DNA from: Pisaster brevispinus
Lineage: Eukaryota; Echinodermata; Asteroidea; Forcipulatida; Asteriidae
Length of the DNA: 64,000 nucleotides
Assembly: GCA_023634235.1 (NCBI GenBank)
Contig: JAMKCF010000008.1
Coordinates: 18,003,058 to 18,067,057, forward strand
Reading direction: 5' to 3'
Within the stretch, counting starts at the first letter, position 1, and each line of letters starts with the position of its first letter. This document shows positions 28,561-41,900 of this stretch, in pieces. Both the position numbers and the translations under genes were made by a program. Below the pieces are notes generated by a model. It made no database searches. It was not told where the DNA came from and saw nothing but the letters and a program-made list of their open reading frames with translations.

Positions 28561-31554
28561 CCTTTTTTTCGGGGGCAGGGGCTCACTTGTTTGGAAGGAG
28601 CATAGTGTGGAGTGAATCCTCTTCATCTTCAATGAGATTAAGGCCATTAAAATGCGATGTACCCTTTTGACGAAAAACGATTAACGTATAAATCATCTAA
28701 GCTGTCTAGCATGGTGAGACGCATTTTAGTTTTAATTATTGCAATTTGACGTATATATACTTCTCGTTTGTTTTCAGGACAATTATAACTTAGACTGGTT
28801 GCGTTAGGTGGACCGAGGAGAGAGTTGAGACAGAATAAAATAAAAGACACACGTAAACAGGCGAAGGTGGAGTCCAACATATTTTATTTTATTATTTTTT
28901 TTTTTACCCTTCGGGTTTCGAGTTTTGGTGTCAATCTTTAAACGAATGCTATATACATGTACATTTGCAAGATAAAATTACAACTCAGTCTCGCTAGACT
29001 ACGAACATCAGTGACCAAGAAGTGATCAAGCAATTAGCCGTCTTCTATTATCCCCTCTCTATGTATTACAGTGAAAATATCTCTGATCAAAATTATTTTC
29101 AAGAATAATACTGTGAACTTAAAATGATACTTAATAATAATAACAATGACAAAAAATAATAATAATTAATAATAATGAAATTACAATAAGAATAACAATA
29201 TAGATGCTCTGTGTGATTTATATAACGTATCTCTACAACGACTATGTACATGAAATGTGTAATTATTTTACAACAAAATGTACAAAGCAAGCTTAAAAGA
29301 TGAACTGTCTTTCTTTCTTTCTTTAAATTCTACTGAAAATAATAGCATTTATTCGTAGCTCAAAAACGTGTAGTCTGTCACAATGGATAACTGAAAACTG
29401 TTACTGAATTGGTGTGAAACAAATCAAGAAACCTCGGTAACTTTTGCAAACAAATATGCAGCGGTCAGCCTTGGTCAAGACAACTGATTCCACTGTCTGA
29501 CAGGTGATGGGCAGTGATCAACACTGCGGTTATAGAAAGCAATGAATAAGGATCAAGCCCCCAAAACGAATCTTAACAAATATAAGCGGAGATATACTAC
29601 AACCAAGTCAGCCCAGCTTATATCTTTCTCTCATCAGGTACATGTTTTTGCTTTTAATTCAATATACAGACGTCCTATTTTTGTAATGCTTCGTTTACGT
29701 TTTCCATTAAAATGTGGTGAGTTGCAAAGACGAGCCTGAGTAATGTGCGTGCGGCGAGAATCTCATAGTATAAGTTTAGAATGAAAATGTGTTATTCACC
29801 ATTGAATGGTCATAATGACAATTCAATATTGAATTTGTAATGGGAAAACTCAGACCTTAAAAGTCACGGTTAAATATTTTAAAGTCTGAATGATACTACT
29901 GTACATAAGAACACAAAACATTAAGTACAATTTGTGTCGTGTTTTGTGCTGCTTGGATTTGGAACCCTTTGTGGCGTAAATCGAGTACTGATCTACGGAT
30001 CCCACCCTACACAACACAGCGTCTCGACGGGTCTTGCATTCAAGATTCACAATCTCATAGGTTTGCCGGTCGAATTCCTAATCAATACAATTCTCTCGCT
30101 CTATTCAATAAGAGTACAATGGCCGTGCCCAGTGCTCTGATCACAGCATGGTAACCCTACCGCATCCAATGCACATTTTAGTTCTAACCATTGAATACCC
30201 TACGTCCCTTTGGTTGATAACAATAGTAAATTACACATGGCTGACTTCGGGCAGCAAAAAAAGCTTCTACCAACGAATTAGTGATTAAGAGGCTGTGTTT
30301 CTGGCCCAATTCAATTTGAAAATACCGCAAATGCGTTCCGGTCAAAAATCATGTAGGGCATACCTTTTGGCTTTCCCAGCACCCTGTTCCTGAAAAAGAC
30401 AGCTCATGCACAATCCATGGACATTATTCCTGAATCAAGTTGTTATTCACAAAATTAATATCGTAAAATATAATTCTGTGGTGAATCATGGCCTGTTCTG
30501 TGCACGCCGAGCCGCATGTAACGCAATTAGGACAATGGGGCCAACCTGTCCTTTGATTTGGGCGGTGTAGCTATGGCAACAGCAGCTTTTTAAAACCAAT
30601 TACCAGAATACAGAATGACGTAAAGCGCAATGGTGAAATCAAGATAAATATTGTAGAAGTAGTTATGATGTACACAGCGTGGGGCTTTATGTTAAAATGC
30701 CTCCATCAACAGGCAACACATGGGCAATACGATTTCAGTAGAGGGTCACGGATGTCTGTTACGGAGGAATAAAAATGTTCGTGAAAAAATGTGAATTCGA
30801 TTCTTACTATAAAACAACAAAAGAAAATACAACAAACAAACTTGATTTTCGTAAATAAAATGAGCGACAAAAACATGAACTGAAAAGCATTAAAAAAAAA
30901 CTTAAAAAAAAACGGACAATAAATGCAAACTGGTTTGACCACTTGACTATTGAAAACGTGAGACTACACATTTTAAACTCGTGACCTTTACGATACCCAT
31001 CAATTTCAAGTGACTTGGTAAGCCACGTGATCTATATCATAATCTCTCCCGTTATACCACCCTGATCCCTGTAGTCGCCAACCAAGTTTGCATAAACCAC
31101 TTCAAAGAAAGAGACCATGTATTTAAAAGGTTACTTTCAAAACAAAGAATACTAATGGATTTGAAAACAAAGACTGACATTCAGCAGGATTTCGCTTAAT
31201 CAACCTCCTGAAAACACAATTATGAATAACCTCGAAGGACCTCGACCAAATACAGAAGCCAATTCATAAGATAGATAGAAACAGGGGGCCATGGGCATAC
31301 TTTCCTTTGCAATTCGTAAACGTACCTAATTCAGAACAGTTTTATATGAATACTATTTATGTTTATCCATACACCAATGTGTGTAAAGCACTGTGTACTC
31401 AGTACTTTCCCGAGTCCTGTGATGTGGGAAAAACAAAATCAACAGGCATAGTACTCGGGTGGGATGACCGTAGGAATGTGAGCTACTGTACACGCTCTGA
31501 AAGTGTCTACAATTCAAGATTGTGACTAACCCGTTCTCTTCATAGCTTGGAGAA

Positions 31555-31823
31555 CACTAAAGGAAGAAAGAAAATACATTTTCCAGGTCAAAATTGACCT
31601 GGATCCGCGTCCATCAGGGCCTGACCCATGTAATACCCGGGATCTGTGTCAAAATTACACAGAAATGGGTCATTTTGACGTAGTGTCTGGTTGAAATCCT
31701 TTTTTTTTTTTTTTTTTAATATTTTAAACTACTTTCCGGGTCAGCCTGACCTGTAAATTGGTCAGGCTCCCTGGCACCGAGAATCCGGGTCAGTTCTGAC
31801 CCGGGAGTTTTTAGAGTGAACAG
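31555..31823. repeat. palindrome-rich dispersed repeat
   Basis: Contains several short perfect inverted repeats: CCAGGTCAAAATTGACCTGG, GTGTCAAAATTACACAG-type and CCGGGTCAGTTCTGACCCGG, separated by oligo(T). GGGTCA-type phrases also occur near 19264-19330. It is probably a non-autonomous element, but I could not define exact ends. Confidence 0.55.
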
Positions 31824-32014
31824 TTCCAAATGGACTTACACACGCCCTCAGACTCACCCAAGGGAATCTTGGATATGAATAAAGTAAATTACATTTCTAT
31901 ATAAGATAGAAAAGAAGAAGTGCATCATTTCAGCAGGTTTCATTCTGCACCTAAAATCTGAAATTCATCCACGCCGAGGGGAACCATTGATCAGCCTTAA
32001 AGTGCATGTACACA

Positions 32015-32474
32015 TTACCGGGAACCAGCGACAATGTTGCTTGACGGGAAAGTATGTTTTTTAGAGCCGTTCAAATGTTTCAATCCTATATAAATGTAGA
32101 TATACTGTATACAATAAACTAATCAGTGCAAAATTCATTTCAAAAGGGGGCACCGTTTTGAGATATCGCCGAAAATCCAAAGCAGTTACGACCACGCACG
32201 GAATACACAATCTGAGAAACATATCTGACAGAAACGCTTCTCAGATTCAAATTCTGGGGGATACAAAAATGATATATTTTTCCATAACCACATTACTCCG
32301 AGGTGAAATGATTCTCAAAATGCTTTATACTATCGACGGCTGCCGACTTCTATAACCAAGTAACTTTTTATTGCCCTTATTTTAAAGAGTGATAACCAAA
32401 AGTATACCTTCCATATTACGGGACCCAGTGACATTGCTACTTACCGGGGACCAGTGACATTGTTGCTGACGGGT
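32015..32474. repeat. short repeat, three copies
   Basis: A roughly 30-bp phrase (CCGGGGACCAGTGACATTGT then TGCTGACGGG) occurs at about 32437-32472, with close variants directly before it at 32416-32440 and at 32018-32048. Confidence 0.65.
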
Positions 32475-34484
32475 TACGTCACCAGGGACGTATTTAGAAG
32501 AAAACCAACCAAATAGATGAGGTTTTATAATGCCTAGAATGAATGGCATTATTGTGCAGTCTTGAATCTTATCAAAACCCAGACACACGATGGTATAGGA
32601 ACGTTCAAGTTACGTATGCATGACCAACAATCTCTCCTGCATTAACCTTAATACATCCAAACGGAGTTCATACAATGTTCTCATATTGATACTTGATTTC
32701 TAGTCATTCTTTAGTCCTTTTTACCATCCTTAACCACAGTTATTTCATTGATTTTCTCTAAAGACCATTTCATTAAGATGAAAATTCGATCCAGTAAGAG
32801 CCATTTCGGCGGCCCTTCAAAGACACCTGCTAGTGATGATCAAATTCCCGCAGTAGTTATTTCCATCGCTACCAATCCTCAAGCTGCTTTAATAACATTA
32901 CCCCCATTCAACCCACAATAGTCGCTCTTCTAAACGTCACCAGCAAAAACAAAGAACGCTCTTTATAGCTCCTATAATTTTGGCGCTTGTGTAAAATTCA
33001 ATTGTTCGTATTCCAGGGAAGGCAAACTAAAAGATGAGGGAAAACAATTCGACATGCACGACGGAAAAAAAACCAAAGATGTTTTGAAAAAAGGGGGACA
33101 GAGAATGCGACTGAGTATAAAGCGGTACTAAAGACAACCATTCATTTGCAAAAACCATTGGGAAGTAAAAGAGCAATTCCTATGTCTGTGTTTTAGTTGT
33201 TTTTGATGTTTTTCTATTAAAATAATGCATCCATGCAAATTTTAAATAAATATTTAAATAGAATCAAACGGGGTTATAGTCTGGTGCCATTTGATTGTGG
33301 TACAAATCGGTATCCATATATCGACTGGATACAGGGGGCGTCACATGAAGATGGCGGCATGACAAACGTTTATCTTTCATTTTTAAACTTTCACAAGTTT
33401 TGATGTTTATTTGATATGAACAAATGGGTGCGAGCTCTTTACTGATGATACCGTTATCATATTGATACAAACAATACAATTAAATACATTGCTTGTTATA
33501 AACACAAAAATACTATACAGAAACCTCTACAAAGAGAGAAACATATTTCTTCATTTGGATATTATTTTGGATATCTCGCTTCATTTCTGTCATCAAGAGG
33601 CTGATCTGTTTTAACCTTGCAGCCTCGGTTTGGTAACACTGACTTGAAAAGGAGCAAAACAAGATGGGTATGGACGACCCTGTGTGGATCTAACCACAAG
33701 AATACGCTTGTTTTGAACTGCTAGTGGTAAGAATGGCTCGGCTTGAATTGGAATAACAATTCAAATTGGCTTTGCCTTCATTTGCATCTTCTGACATTTC
33801 AAATGTATCGAGGTGAGTAGCTGTTGGAGAGCAAACAGCCCAGGCACGTTCTAATGAGCAGTTTGCAATAACATGGGATGGCATTTTCAAGTTTTACGTT
33901 GAAACCAAAACCTTGCTCCGGGGTTGGGTAATCACCACAATTGAAATGTGTAGAAGATAAAAAAATGGACGCAAAAATATTTGTGTACAATAATTTTTCC
34001 TGTTTGTTGGAAAAGATTTCTGTAGCTCTGACAAAGAAATGCCTACAGAGTGATTAGAGGAAATGAAGTTTTCACCCTCTGGTTAAAGCTTAGTGCTTTT
34101 TCTTATTGGTAATACGATATTTCTGCTGGGAATTCACCATTTCACCATAGAGTGAGTAATGGATGAAAACTGTCCATGCAGACTCAAATTATTGATTGGA
34201 TTTGGCGTGTCAGTTTGACTGAAAAGTCATTTGTCGCTACTCATTTCATCTCATTACTGTCATTAACAGCATAAGATCGCCACGTTATGCAGCTTTGGTT
34301 TTCAACCTATCAATGTGTCGCTAATTGGCTGTTAACTTGGTAGGGATTGCACAGCATGTAAAGAAGCGAGGGACCTTTTGAGAAGTGATTCAATTGCTCT
34401 TTGTTCAAGTGCAAATGTAAACACAGTCATCAATGTAGAATGTTAAAGCCCGCCAAAGATTGTAAAAAATACACTAATTACCTA

Positions 34485-34545
34485 ACATATGAACATATGA
34501 ACATATGAACATATGAACATATGAACATATGAACATATGAACATA
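34485..34545. repeat. 8-bp microsatellite (ACATATGA)n
   Basis: About seven perfect units of an 8-bp repeat containing the self-complementary CATATG. Confidence 0.95.
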
Positions 34546-37500
34546 AAAAATAAAAAAAAGCAAAAAAACCTGTTGTAACGTTTGAGATTTGAAAACACTA
34601 AATCATTTTGATAAATGTTATCGTCAGATGAGTCTAATCGGTATTTAATCACATATTGGTATATTCCCAAATACCCGTCACATATCGAAAGACCATTTCC
34701 TATACATGATTGCGTCATTGTGACGTGAGAGCATATACCTCGATCTTCCTACAAAGAATCGAAATCATGACGGTCCGAGTACAAATGAAAAACATCCCAG
34801 AAAAAAAAAGACTGGGGCTAGGGGATTCTAAAAATAACGCAAAGTGACATTGAGGTAAGAAAGCCTCTTTTTTCCTTTCCATCCTCCCTTGTTTGCAATC
34901 AGATTGAATTATCGTACTGTCAACGGACGTGATTTTCTCATCGTGTTCTCGAGAATGTCGTCATCCAAAGGATAATGTCATACACGGAAAGAACGACGAG
35001 TAATTCTACAAGCTTCCAATTCACGCACGATTAGTATTGCAAATAAATTTTTCAATCACCACACAATGATCACAGAAAAATTAATTCGACATTGCTGAAT
35101 CCGATAGAGTGCAGAAGGAAAAAACAGAGAAGGGAAGCTTTTCAGACTACAAAAGAATCACCATCTTAATCAATAATGCGGAGGGAATAACCAAGAGGGC
35201 AATGTCAAGACACTTCACAACAATTCAAATTACACTGGAGAAAATAACAGTAAATGCCGTCAAAAACAAGAAATCAAGAGATATATACATAATTTGAAAC
35301 AAACATATATATTGTGAATCTTTCAAAGTTGTTTTTTTCCAAAACAGGTACAGTAATCCAAGTTGACTTAAAACAATGTTTGTAAGGAGAATATTTCAGT
35401 TTCTTTGTAATGGATTAGATTTACTACCCAAAAATACCAGTGTCATTCCAAGCATTAATTTCCTACCGACGTTTAAGACATTAATTATCCCCAAACTATC
35501 TTTTACATATATTAAACAAAATGACAGGTTGTCCAGCTGGCAATTTGCTCTGATTATTTGCATTTTCTTCTTTATATCTTAAAACCGCAGAGCAGATAGA
35601 AACTTTTGAACAAGCATGTTTACGTCAAGTACACATTTCTCGTTCAATGGACATCAGTGGCGTCTCAAATTGAAGAAGGGGGGGGGTATCATAATTGCCT
35701 TGTCAGACATTTTCTCCCCAGTAAACTGAATAAATCCAACGAGAATGACATTTTCTCTGGTGACAATGGTTTGAAATATGCTTCAATTGTCACTGCTTTC
35801 CGTCGAGGTCATATTCAACACAGGAGCCTCTAGTAATTAAGTCCATCCTCTCGAAATTGCTTGTAACAATGTCCTGCCCGAAATAATAGTCAGTGGTTAT
35901 TTTCTGGTTACACGGACAAACTGACACGCACAGAAAGAGCGACTGTTTTTGCGAAAAGTCGACATCCTAACACGGCGACTCGTGCAGCACATAATATCAG
36001 TGGGCAATCAAATTAAATCCGCCGTAAGCAACGCCGGCAGACTGCTGCAGCAGGGCATTCACTTTTGAAATGTTAAGGGTTACTGCACAGTCTTATTGGC
36101 AACACTGTTTGCCCCGTGCGCAAAAATTTGCAGCTCCTAATATTTTATTTGGAATCATGGCTGGAGAAATAATCATAAACATTGCATTCCATCCATTAGT
36201 GTGTAATTCTTTGATTTGAGAAATGGCTTCTGATCATCAGGGATTACATGCACCTTTATGTCAAGACAATAATGGAACAGAAAGAAAGCAATCAATCCAT
36301 TGTACGCAGCGTTAAAATCAAAGCTTGATTGCAATACATTCTAATTCCATAAGGGTCATTTCGTCCATCAGCCATACGTTTCATTAGCGACCCATGCATC
36401 ATATTATTCAGTGACTGTTAAAAACCATAAATCACACCATTAATGTTCAGTCCGCCATAGAGGGCAGTAGAGTATACCGTCTGAGCAACCTAGCCCGAAC
36501 ATCTGACGTCACACTTCCAGGCACATGAATAATGCCAACTACTGGCCTTCAAAACCTGCTGAGGATATATCTTTGACCCATTTCATTTGAGCATGCTACG
36601 TGTGTAGTCAGTCTGGCGTACTGGTGTTGGATGTGTTTATCCAATGAAACCACTGGGTTTGTAAGGCCAGTGCCTGTCTGAATTCTTATAACATGTATCC
36701 GATAAAAACATGGAGCAACAGTCTGCCACTGAGGGCGCTATCAAAACTCAATGAAAATGTCATGGTAATAGTTTGATCAATCAAAAGAAGAAGAAAATTA
36801 CAAATGTCTCTGTTTCGACTATTTAAAATATTTACAACCAGTCCTTCAAATCTGCTTAATTGGACACGATTTACAGACATTTTCTGAGTCAATGTTTCCC
36901 CACAGTTCAATACAAAACAGTTTGAAACAAAACTCAGCTCTGACTTATTAATTGAAATAAATAACTGGTGTAAAGGTGCATTTATGCAAGAGAGATCAGT
37001 CTTATAATGTGTTACTGGGTGTAACATTACAACGTGTTACGAATGTAGGCAGACAGCTCGCGTGAACTACACAGAGAGCATCCTGACATGGTCCCTCACT
37101 CTTAAACTTAAATAAAATGATTACTTTTCGACAGTTAGCTATCAAGAGATTGCCATAAAATCTACACATTACAGAGTGTGGAGTTGCTTTTCGTAACATG
37201 TACTTGGACAGCTATTCATAACAACTGAACTGATTGTACAAAATGTATAAGGTGTTTACAGTGAATAAACCTAACTCAATACTGCATGCAGTGAGTGTAC
37301 ACATGTATATTGCAGTGGTTATAGATTAAGAATACTGTTTTTAAATGACATCACAGAGTGTCGTTTTATCGTTCCCTTTGTCATACTCAACATAATGAAC
37401 AAACTGTCTCTGTCCAATCAGAGAAGAACAAAAGTTCCAAGGAATGAAACACAAATTATTTATACCTACTGTACATTAACGATCTTGCAGCAATTGTAAA

Positions 37501-38690
37501 GCACTTTGGAGCCCAGACTCATTTTTGAACATCAAAGTATTTCATACCATAAGCTGGTAGAGAATGTCACTATTATTATCTACAATCAGGATAAAACTCC
37601 CATGGACAAGCCAACAGGCAAGCAGGTAAAAAACAAAGTGGCTCATCTTCAGTTGGCCTCGGGCTATTATTTTGTTGCTTTGAGTACACCACTTGAATTC
37701 CAATAATGTTAAATCAGATATAACAATGCAACCCTGGAGTGAATTTCTTAAGAAACTGATGAATATCTTATGAAAAACGGTGAAGAATTGATGCAGCTCA
37801 TCAATTGGCTGAGCATGCTGCAATATAAGGCGAGAACTCTGGTTTCTTATTCTACAACTTTACTGTCAAGTGGTGTGTTTTCCTTCTTTTTTCTCTCCTC
37901 TTGTCTCATGTATTAGTTGACAAACCTCTCCATTCTCAATCTTGCGATGATTATGAAAACAAATATAAGTTTCAAGAGGAATCCTTGAGCAATGTCATCA
38001 AAAGGACATTACACAACATGGACACATTTTTCCGTACATGTAGACGGTACCTTAAACACATATTGAAATGTTTATCAGCAGTCAGAGAATGGACTGCAAT
38101 TAGATTTAACTAACCCTAAGCTTCCAAAAGTGACAGTCAAATAAAGGTGGAAGAAAAATCACCTGGATATTTTGAACAAATGATATCATTTGCTTGAGAT
38201 ACTCAGCGGTGTTGCCCTCTCCAAGAAGGGCGAGATTGAGAAGAAAACAAATATAGAACCTGGTTAAAGACCATGTATTGAAAGTTATTGAAATTGTACA
38301 TCTTCGACTTCGCAATCATTTCAGAACTGATAAGAAAAAAAACCTCTCAAAATTTACAAGCACGTTCACCGCTTTTAGGTGAACTTTAATACAGCTGGTG
38401 GCTTACATCCTTTACCTGGTAAGCTGGTTCAGTTTTAAAATAGTTAAAAAATATGCAGCCTCTTTGTTTTTTACTGCAACTTGAACAAAATGATAAAATA
38501 CAGCGGTGACCTATCTCTGTAAAAATCATCTTTACATAATGCTTTGTTGTCACTGAATCATTGATACTTTTAGAAAATAGTGAATTATTCAACATCTCAT
38601 GAATTACTCATCATCTCATGAATTATTCGTCCATCTTACACAAGCCCAAGATTTCAAGGCCCATTAACTCATGAATTATTAAGCGTATTC

Positions 38691-38696
38691 TTTATT
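38691..38696 (-). promoter_or_regulatory. candidate poly(A) signal AATAAA
   Basis: AATAAA on the - strand, 229 bases after the stop codon of the ZCCHC14-like gene. It is the first canonical hexamer I found downstream of the stop. Support is positional only. Confidence 0.4.
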
Positions 38697-38924
38697 CATC
38701 ATCTTGTAAAACACCATTGAAGATTTAAGAGCTGACTTATGCATAATTCAGAGCCCCAATAAATCACACCCAATCAAAGCTTATCAAGCTGACTCATGAA
38801 TATCCAGCAGCATGTTATATTTACAGTTTACCTGGTCTGTTGTACAACCACTTGGCAGTAAAGATGTTTAGAGTTGTTTCGATTTGATGTACAATGTTTG
38901 AAGGCTTACAACAGGCTGGATGTT

Positions 38925-38977
38925 TTAGCTATCACTGCTGTCATTAGATTCTGGTGGTTTCCAATCCAGTCGGTAAC
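38925..38977 (-). CDS. ZCCHC14-like exon l: conserved C-terminal tail and stop
   Basis: Acceptor TTTTTCTTTCCAG; starts phase 1. It encodes YRLDWKPPESNDSSDS and TAA at 38927-38925. The tail resembles the end of vertebrate ZCCHC14 (a basic/aromatic start, then Pro-Pro and Ser-Asp), which supports this as the true last exon. Confidence 0.85.
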
Positions 38978-41900
38978 CTGGAAAGAAAAACAGATAGTAG
39001 ACAATTCTCTGGTTAAACAAAGAGCCAAAGGATTCTAGTCCTACAAGTGGATTGTTTCAGTAAAACTGAACAAGGTGAGGGGTATACTTTCATCTTCTCG
39101 GTTGTGTTATGTTGTTACATTGGCGTTTTGTGGCCAAGTGGTTAAGTGCATTGGACTCAAGTTCTGGTGGCCGAGTCATTAGGGTGTGGGTTCGAATCCC
39201 AGTCATGACCACTTGTGTCCTTGAGCAAGACGCTTTAACTATCAATACTTCTCTTCACCCAGGGGTAAAAGGGTACCTGTGAGGGCAGAGATGGGTCTCA
39301 AGACTGTTTGAGCTTGGTGCGCTACACATTTGACAGCACAGGCTATTTTCACCCAAGGAAGCCGAGATAGTTTAATGATACACTCAATGAGCTATGTGGA
39401 TGGCAAACATGTAAGTACTAAATCATTCTTGATTAACGATTAAGTGTTATGATAAAGTGCTTTTTGTGGGGTCTACTTAGCTTACGTTACTGAGATTTCA
39501 ATTGGGAAAGCCAACTTACTGTTCTGGGTGAAATCCATCGCAGGTTCTCTACACTCCGCAACACGATGACCTAATCTACCACAGTTATAGCAAGTGAGTT
39601 TCTTAGCTCCATGGGAATTATGATTCCCTCTATGTCCGTAGTTCATTCCACCCATGTACATCTGAGCAGGGGGTATCATACCTAGCTGACCATTACCCCC
39701 ATACGCCATCTCATTCTGACGGTTCTGGAACGGCATAAACGCACCCGGGAATCGAGGGTTTCCAGGAATGGGCGGCTGCATCATGTTCGCTGGAGGCGCC
39801 ATTGCGGGTAAACTGGGGAAGTAGCTTGGAACATTCTGGTAAGTAACATGAGTAGAGGGATAGGCACTCTGTATTGGAAAGTGATGAACTGGGCCATGAT
39901 GACCTCCGGCGGTGCCACATTGACCACTACAGCCGCAGGACGTACATCCAGGATTGGAGGAATAACCCGTTTGGTTGTTGTTATTATACAACAAGTTGCT
40001 GGGGTTCGTGTCATAGCTGTTTGGCAACGTAATTGCAGGTGTCTGTGCCATACTGGTTACATAAGTCACTGAGGTTGGGGCATGGTACTGATCTCCCCCA
40101 AGATGCATGGCAAATGTTGACGGCGTGTTTGGCGGAGCGAACCCTGTCCTTGTTACTGGATAGTTCATGTTGATGGGACTGGGTAACAACCTAGGGCTGT
40201 TTGTGCCAGACACGACTGGTGGCGGCCCCTCATTTCTAGGGGTCAGTGGTACAGTTGAAGGAATGGACAGACCAGGAGAGACAGTTGATGTTGGAACAAC
40301 ATCAGGTACTACAATGGACGGCATTTTGAACATGTTGGAGTCTTTGCACTCGACAGAGTACTGTAGTCCTGGCATGTTTTGCTGTGGAGGCTGCTGCTGC
40401 TGCGATGGTTGTTGCAACTGCTGCTTGACCACCTGAGAAGAAATGTTGGCCCCGACATCCATCTGGTTGTGAGAAGGTAATGGTGGGGGTATATTTGGAG
40501 GTGGTATTCCCATCATGTTTGGGTCACCAAGATGAGCCATAAGTTGCACCTGGTGTCTGCCCATGTTCACATTTGACCCACCGTTCCCACCGCTGCCACC
40601 GATATGAGAGTTAGTCCCACCATGGGAGCCGTTTCCACCTTTTCCAGTTGACTGGCCAACAATATTACCCACTTCCATCATTGGAACTGGGGTATGTCTG
40701 TTGTCTGCCTGTCTCTGGTTTCCATCCATCAGTCGTCTAAGATCAACAGTTCCAGTTGGCATCAGCTCTATATTTGGGGAAGGGCACAAGGTGTTGAAGT
40801 TGTAGGTCATGTTGATCGGCGGGTTGGAAAGAGGGCTTGCTTGCATTCCTGCTGGCTGGGGTGGGTTCCCATGGGGGGTAGGCAGTGGGGACATCTGGGG
40901 TACAAACTGAGGTTGGACCTGCTGAGCTGGTATTGTTCCTTGAGAGCCATTGTTGTCTTGGCTAGACAGCTGTTGATGATGTTGGTTGATGTGCTCTCGA
41001 TTTACACCAGCTAGTGGCCTAGCTTCAGGAGAAGATAACACCGATCCTTCACTACCCTCAGATTCTAAGAATGTAACAAATGAAAATGGGTATTAGATAC
41101 ATATCCAGTTTTAATGTTTAGCAAAATTAAAGGAACAACCATTTTTAGACTGCCTGTAAATCATACTCCCTACAAACTCCTAAGCTTCAAACAACTCAGG
41201 GTTGATCCTTGTGTAACCAGGTTTGTACCAGGAATACCCCCTCCCGAGTTACACAGGCTTCAACCCCAGTTACTGCTTGTTTGCATTCAGCTCCTTAAGA
41301 GTTATACAATAGAACTATTAAAGGGAGCACTCGTTACACACCTGCAACCGCGCTGTTCCACCATGGGCATAAATCCCTATTGGTCAATTACATACAAATG
41401 GACACTCGCAAAATAATGGTTGTGTGAACTGGTGCAAGACCTGTGCTATACAATGGGTCAGCATCGTTTTCTCAGAATGGTCAAAAAGGTTTTTTGTCGG
41501 GCCATAGCATGTGGCTTTGCCTGCCCACCAGTTCTATATGCCTCCCCTAACACATCCCATTGCCCAGTCTCTCTGTAGATGCTATTTACATGTACCTCTC
41601 TCATTTTCATCGGAACTGTCTCGTGGACTCGACGGGGAACTAGATCCTTCAGAACCAGTGCCTTCATTTCCGACACTGGGAGGCATACAGAGTTGATTCA
41701 GCATCTGCATGTTGTAAGGTGGTTGATACAGCTGTCCCTGGTAGTAGAAGGGTGGTGGTGGATGGTTCATCAGCTGGGTCATGCCATTCAAGCCACTCAA
41801 TCCATTTTGCCTGTAATCAGGTCACAATTAGGATGTGTTACCTTCTTCTACAGACTCTGGTTGGCATAATAATTGTATTTCCCATTACTTGTTAATTTAA

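Larger units (their letters stand above)
24814..38924. other. 14.1-kb intergenic region between convergent genes
   Basis: Both neighbouring genes end facing this interval. I found no exon with convincing coding character on either strand. It holds a decayed MITE at 25469-25668, another at 25824-25962, a SINE at about 28120-28245, AT-only sequence at 28360-28560, a palindrome-rich repeat at 31555-31823, small repeats near 32.0 and 32.4 kb, and an 8-bp satellite at 34485-34545. 26000-28000 and 34600-38900 show nothing I can name apart from the poly(A) hexamer near 38691. An unconserved non-coding RNA cannot be excluded. Confidence 0.6.

Noticed and set aside
39127..39211. Functional tRNA gene
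   Set aside because: The A and B boxes are good, but the stems do not pair as in a working tRNA and the same head with the same body recurs at 20030, so it is a SINE.
39482..39519. Unspliced end of the ZCCHC14-like protein (stop at 39482)
   Set aside because: A good donor GTAAGT lies at 39519, and the spliced exon at 38977-38925 gives a tail that resembles the known family C-terminus.
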